A stretch of 64,000 bases of DNA from Aquirufa lenticrescens. GTDB taxonomy: Bacteria > Bacteroidota > Bacteroidia > Cytophagales > Spirosomataceae. The translations under genes were made by a program, and so were the position numbers. This document shows, piece after piece, positions 60,504 to 64,000 of this stretch. Below the pieces are notes generated by a model, which was not told the origin of the DNA, searched no databases, and saw only the letters and a list, made by a program, of their open reading frames with translations. The stretch is taken from positions 148,501-212,500 of the forward strand of contig NZ_CP049834.1 of assembly GCF_019916085.1 (NCBI RefSeq). The letters are read 5' to 3'. Every line of letters begins with the position of its first letter. The stretch's first letter is position 1.

Positions 60504-61552
60504 ATTTTATAAATCCAGCCACGCGTATCAGCAATTTCACCTAAACGAATCTGGCTGATTTCGGTAAATACTTTAGCTGAAAAATCAGTCTCTTTACGCG
60601 CTGGTAATTCGTAATCTTTACCCTCAAAACCAATCGTCTGAATAGGTGCAATTACCGCAGCCGTTCCTGCACCAAAAGCTTCTGTCACCGCTCCTGAGCT
60701 AATGCCTTCTACTAATTCCTTCACGGATAAAAGACGCTCTTGAACTTCCACACCCCAGTCTTTGGCAATCTGAATAACCGACTTACGTGTCACACCATCT
60801 AAGATCGTGTCTCCTGTAGGTGCCGTTACTAAAGCTCCATTGATGATAAACATCAAATTCATTGTTCCCGCTTCTTCCACATATTGATGAGTCGCCGCAT
60901 CCGTCCAAATGATCTGATCGTACCCTGCTTTATTCGCTTCAATCGTAGGATACAAGGAACCACCATAATTACCGGCATTCTTCGCAAAACCTACCCCACC
61001 TTTCGCAGCACGGATAAATTCGGTCTCCACGCGAACACGCAACGGCTTCGAATAATACGAACCTACTGGGCAAAGGAAAATGATAAACTTATAGGTTGTT
61101 GATGGAGAAACCCCCACGTATTCGTCTGTCGCAAACATAAATGGACGGATATACAAAGAGCAACCCTCTTTTTCTGGAACCCACGCATTATCCAATTGAA
61201 TCAACTGCTTCAATCCCCCCAAGAAAATCTCTTCAGGCACCTCTGGCATGCACATACGAAGCGCAGACTTATTGAAACGCTTCATATTCTCCTCTGGACG
61301 AAAAACTAATACCTCGCCTTTCTTGGAACGATATGCTTTCATTCCTTCAAAAATGGCCTGACCATAATGGATCGACATCATCGCTGGCTGATAAGACAGA
61401 GGGCCGTAAGGTTGAATTTGGACGGATTTCCAAGCTCCATCAGCATATTCTGCGACGAGCATGTGATCAGCAAAGCTGCGGCCAAAAGCCAAATTGTCAA
61501 AATCAACCTCGCTTAAGCGAGATGTAGGCGTTTTTTGAATGGTAATTTGCAT
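60500..61552 (-). CDS. ilvE: Branched-chain amino acid aminotransferase
   Basis: 350 aa, fold-type IV PLP enzyme. PLP lysine in GVGFAKNAGNYGGS, phosphate-binding EAGTMNLMF and GVTRKSVIQIAKDWG. The long (class II, eukaryote-like) form of the enzyme. Transaminates Leu, Ile and Val. Twelve bases downstream of the cobalamin adenosyltransferase gene. Confidence 0.95.
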   Translation of the reverse strand: MQITIQKTPTSRLSEVDFDNLAFGRSFADHMLVAEYADGAWKSVQIQPYGPLSYQPAMMSIHYGQAIFEGMKAYRSKKGEVLVFRPEENMKRFNKSALRMCMPEVPEEIFLGGLKQLIQLDNAWVPEKEGCSLYIRPFMFATDEYVGVSPSTTYKFIIFLCPVGSYYSKPLRVRVETEFIRAAKGGVGFAKNAGNYGGSLYPTIEANKAGYDQIIWTDAATHQYVEEAGTMNLMFIINGALVTAPTGDTILDGVTRKSVIQIAKDWGVEVQERLLSVKELVEGISSGAVTEAFGAGTAAVIAPIQTIGFEGKDYELPARKETDFSAKVFTEISQIRLGEIADTRGWIYKI

Positions 61553-61564
61553 AAGTTTTAGTTT

Positions 61565-62116
61565 CTACTTGCCGGAATTCCATGGTATCTCAGGGATATC
61601 CAATGAATGGTGCAAATAACGGCACATCATAAATAAGTAATCGGATAATCTATTCAAATATGCGATCGCAGTCGCATAATCTTCTTTTTCTTCTTCCTGC
61701 ACCCAACGAATCAAACTGCGTTCAGCACGACGGCAAACGGTGCGGGTAATTTGGGCTGCAGCAATAATGGGATGTCCTCCTGGTAAAATAAAGAAGCGCA
61801 TCGGGGCTATTTTACCATCAATTTCATCAATCATTTCCTCTATAGCTACGATATCGTGTAAGGAAATGAGTTTCATATTGCCTAAATATTCTTTGGAATC
61901 ACTTGCCACGTGAGCCCCCAACACGAATAAACTCGATTGGATAGATTGCAACTTTTCAGCCAGCGGCCCTTCTATTTGACAAACTAACGCACCAATGTGG
62001 CAATTCAATTCATCGATATCCCCTATCGCGTCCATCCGAACGTTGGATTTAGACACTCCCTTTCCATCCGCTAAGCGGGTAAATCCACCATCTCCATTCT
62101 TCGTATAAATTGCCAT
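61565..62116 (-). CDS. Cob(I)yrinic acid a,c-diamide adenosyltransferase, PduO type
   Basis: 183 aa. N-terminal ATP motif TKNGDGGFTRLADGKGVSK, then CRRAERSL and LNRLSDYLFMMCRY. Makes adenosylcobalamin from cob(I)alamin. The cell probably salvages B12 for methylmalonyl-CoA mutase or similar enzymes. Divergent from the next gene. Confidence 0.94.
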   Translation of the reverse strand: MAIYTKNGDGGFTRLADGKGVSKSNVRMDAIGDIDELNCHIGALVCQIEGPLAEKLQSIQSSLFVLGAHVASDSKEYLGNMKLISLHDIVAIEEMIDEIDGKIAPMRFFILPGGHPIIAAAQITRTVCRRAERSLIRWVQEEEKEDYATAIAYLNRLSDYLFMMCRYLHHSLDIPEIPWNSGK

Positions 62117-62178
62117 TCTATTGGGGTTATCTACAAAAATAATAGAAATAAAGATTAGGTCGGTATGATTTTCAAAAC

Positions 62179-62186
62179 TAATTTTG
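62179..62186 (+). promoter_or_regulatory. -7 element upstream of the DUF1648-like gene
   Basis: TAATTTTG fits TAnnTTTG, 19 bases before ATG 62205. Confidence 0.6.
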
Positions 62187-62204
62187 CAGACATTTTAATC
62201 AACT

Positions 62205-62714
62205 ATGTCGATAGACCATTTTGCATCTCGAGTTTGGCGAATTTTGTCCATGGTGGCGTTCGGAATCTCCTTGTTATTTATTTACCGAGGGCTTCCTGAT
62301 CCTACGGCAGTGCATTTTGGAGAAACGGGACGTGGAGATGGATTTTTACCCAAAGAAGAAGTATTCTATCTAGTGGCCGGGATCATCACGGTTTTAAACG
62401 TATTAGCCTTGTCATTAATCAAGGCAATTGATAAAATTCCTACAGAAAAATGGGGCACTTTCCTACCTGTTTTCGCAGAAAAAGGAAATGAAACGATCAA
62501 AAATACCTTTATAAACTGGCTACATTTCTTTCCAGCAATCATTAATACCTACTTAATCCTAGTGATGAGAGCGTTATTAATGTTAAATGATGAAAGAACC
62601 TACCAAAGTGATTATAGCTACATTCCTATGCTAGGAATCGTATTCTTGCTTGTTTGGTTGATCTACTTGCCTGTTCGTTTATTCGCGAGCCCTAAATTTG
62701 TGGAAGAGGTATGA
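62205..62714 (+). CDS. Hypothetical membrane protein, DUF1648-like
   Basis: 169 aa with about four membrane helices. LPDPTAVHFGETGRGDG matches the DUF1648 pattern in which a Pro-x-HF loop follows the first helix. Function unknown. The ATGA overlap with queA indicates coupled translation. Confidence 0.68.
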   Translation: MSIDHFASRVWRILSMVAFGISLLFIYRGLPDPTAVHFGETGRGDGFLPKEEVFYLVAGIITVLNVLALSLIKAIDKIPTEKWGTFLPVFAEKGNETIKNTFINWLHFFPAIINTYLILVMRALLMLNDERTYQSDYSYIPMLGIVFLLVWLIYLPVRLFASPKFVEEV

Positions 62715-63919
62715 GCATTCAAATGCCGAATATTTCCATTCAGGCCTTTGATTACCCCTTACCTGAATCGAAAATTGCTCAATTCCCCTTAGCTAATCGC
62801 CACGATTCGAAGCTTTTAGTCTATCAAGATGGTGTAATCAAGCACGAAGCTTTCCGGCAATTAGCACATCAACTTCCGGAGAATGCTTTATTAATTTTCA
62901 ATAATACCAAAGTCATCCCAGCCCGCATACCTCTCTTTAAAGAGAATGGCGTGGCCATTGAGCTTTTCTTATTGCATCCTCTCTCAGATTCGATTCCTAC
63001 AGAACAACTTATGGAAAGCCAGGGCGAAACCAGCTGGGAATGTTTAGTGGGAAACAAGAAGCGCTGGAAAGAAGATGATGTCCTTTATAAAGGGGATTTA
63101 GTTTTCTCGTGGATTGATCGCGAAAGAAATCAGATAAAGATCACTTGGGACACGGACAAAAGTTTCGCCCAGGTTTTGGAAGAAATCGGTAAAATCCCTC
63201 TTCCTCCTTATATGGAGAGAGATGCGCAAGTTTCTGATGCAGAACGTTACCAAACCTTGTTTTCAGAAAAACCAGGTGCCGTGGCGGCTCCTACTGCCAG
63301 CTTACACTTTTCAGATGAGGTATTAGCAGATTTAGACCAAATCAACTTACAAAAAGCCTATCTCACCTTGCACGTGGGCGCAGGCACCTTCTTACCTGTT
63401 AAAGAAGAGGATGTCAGCAAGCACCCCATGCACCGGGAGCAAATAGTCTTCACCCCTGCCTTAATTGAAACCTTAAAAGCACATCTTGGACCTTTCATCC
63501 CGGTAGGAACAACCTCTTTACGGGCATTGGAAAGCTTGTATTGGAGTGGCGTTTGGTTAATCGAAAAACGACCTATTGAAAACGGTGTACTCGTATTGCC
63601 TAAAGAATTTGCCTATGAAGAACGCTCCCATATCCCATCTGTTCAAGTCGCACTAGATGCCGTATTACAGTTTTTAAAAGAGGAGAATAGAAATTACTGG
63701 GTGGCTGAAACTGAATTATTAATCATGCCGGGCTACACCTTGCATTTCTGTGACGGCATCGTTACAAATTTCCACCAGCCTAAATCTACGTTATTGGTAT
63801 TGATTGCCTCCTTGATTGGGGATGATTGGAAGCGGGTGTATGACGCGGCTTTGGCAAATGATTACCGCTTCCTTAGTTATGGCGATTCGTCCCTATTATT
63901 TAAAAAGAAGGATATTTAG
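62711..63919 (+). CDS. queA: S-adenosylmethionine:tRNA ribosyltransferase-isomerase
   Basis: 402 aa. Conserved blocks FDYPLPESKIAQFP, LIFNNTKVIPARI, GAVAAPTASLHFS, LHVGAGTFLPVK and GYTLHFCDGIVTNFHQPKST in the usual order. Adds the epoxycyclopentane precursor of queuosine to tRNA. Somewhat longer than the 340-360 aa of E. coli QueA, with insertions near residues 85 and 290, as in Bacteroidota. Overlaps the membrane protein gene by four bases. Confidence 0.94.
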   Translation: MSIQMPNISIQAFDYPLPESKIAQFPLANRHDSKLLVYQDGVIKHEAFRQLAHQLPENALLIFNNTKVIPARIPLFKENGVAIELFLLHPLSDSIPTEQLMESQGETSWECLVGNKKRWKEDDVLYKGDLVFSWIDRERNQIKITWDTDKSFAQVLEEIGKIPLPPYMERDAQVSDAERYQTLFSEKPGAVAAPTASLHFSDEVLADLDQINLQKAYLTLHVGAGTFLPVKEEDVSKHPMHREQIVFTPALIETLKAHLGPFIPVGTTSLRALESLYWSGVWLIEKRPIENGVLVLPKEFAYEERSHIPSVQVALDAVLQFLKEENRNYWVAETELLIMPGYTLHFCDGIVTNFHQPKSTLLVLIASLIGDDWKRVYDAALANDYRFLSYGDSSLLFKKKDI

Positions 63920-63927
63920 TACTTTTG
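63920..63927 (+). promoter_or_regulatory. -7 element upstream of tyrS
   Basis: TACTTTTG fits TAnnTTTG, overlapping the end of queA by no bases and 17 bases before ATG 63944. Confidence 0.55.
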
Positions 63928-63943
63928 CAAAAAAGAATAATTT

Positions 63944-64000
63944 ATGACAAATTTCATTAAAGAATTACGTTGGAGAGGGATGTTACACGATATGATTCCG
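63944..64000 (+). CDS. tyrS: Tyrosyl-tRNA synthetase, 3' end outside window
   Basis: Only 19 codons are visible, MTNFIKELRWRGMLHDMIP. NFIxELxWRGMxHDxxP is the typical bacterial TyrS N-terminus, so the call is reasonable although the catalytic HIGH-like motif lies beyond the window. A -7 element precedes it. Confidence 0.75.
   Translation, partial: MTNFIKELRWRGMLHDMIP

Noticed and set aside
1..64000. tRNA, rRNA or tmRNA genes
   Set aside because: No cloverleaf with a TTCGA-type T-loop and matching acceptor stem was seen in the intergenic gaps I read; the TTC-loop hairpins in repeats are too short.

Overview
The window is one continuous stretch of a Bacteroidota chromosome, most like a freshwater member of the Cytophagales. 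The evidence is a type IX secretion sorting domain on a subtilase, a MurF-alanine racemase fusion, a SusC-like TonB receptor style, a bacillithiol-type YtxJ protein, a lycopene cyclase, and promoters with the Bacteroidota -7 element TAnnTTTG. GC content is moderate. I see no tRNA, rRNA, CRISPR array, prophage or insertion sequence.

Layout. 1-3056: carbohydrate genes (sugar-phosphate isomerase family, GH43, Gfo/Idh/MocA oxidoreductase). 3058-14281: an inorganic sulfur island. It holds a Crp/Fnr regulator, an OprD-type porin, a TauE/SafE exporter, a CstB-like persulfide dioxygenase-rhodanese, a free rhodanese, two small membrane proteins, a split YeeE/YedE transporter, a TsdA-like dihaem cytochrome, a sulfide:quinone oxidoreductase, a DsrE-like protein, a methyltransferase, another rhodanese, a thioredoxin and a rhodanese-thioredoxin lipoprotein. 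14416-16856: MFS transporter, second Crp/Fnr protein and MsrB. 17079-22025: an error-prone polymerase pair (DnaE2-type and Pol IV) facing a self-cleaving S24 repressor. 22125-36613: Tex, a copper-like cluster (HMA protein, metal-binding peptide, TonB receptor, HYC_CC_PP-like protein), subtilase plus acetyltransferase, ROK kinase, RsgA, KdtA, YtxJ, LipA and lycopene cyclase. 36688-64000: mostly housekeeping (metK, raiA/hpf, FAN1-like VRR-NUC nuclease, pgk, murF-alr, fumC, spx-like, Nat-type ABC transporter, TrmH, acyl-ACP desaturase, GH32, lpxH, ftsH, rsfS, birA, acyl-CoA synthetase, BamA-like protein, ilvE, cobalamin adenosyltransferase, queA, and the first codons of tyrS).

How the sulfur genes work together (inference). 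Sulfide is oxidised by SQR to a persulfide. CstB and the rhodaneses turn this into sulfite and thiosulfate. TauE exports sulfite, the YeeE pair and porin move sulfur compounds, and the TsdA-like cytochrome may take electrons from thiosulfate. Four promoters here carry a Crp-type palindrome (GTGAT-N4-ATCAC or a close variant) whose centre lies 36.5 bases before the last base of the -7 element every time. The regulator at 3058-3681 has a CRP-like R-E-xxx-R recognition helix, so this looks like a compact local regulon.

The most unusual feature is non-coding. At least eleven intergenic sites carry a composite repeat built of 7-base words (AAAGAAT-, AGAGTAG-, GGTGAAT- and TGACTAC-like), a CTCCGGACT linker, and tandem units of GACTAA or TTAGTC followed by a short hairpin whose two arms co-vary. 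The 7-base register is kept across changes of word, for example 16 words in a row at 8015-8126 and 19 at 13030-13162. The repeats often supply the stop codon and last residues of the preceding gene. I know of no described family of this kind in Bacteroidota; the closest parallel I recall is the heptanucleotide STRR repeats of filamentous cyanobacteria.
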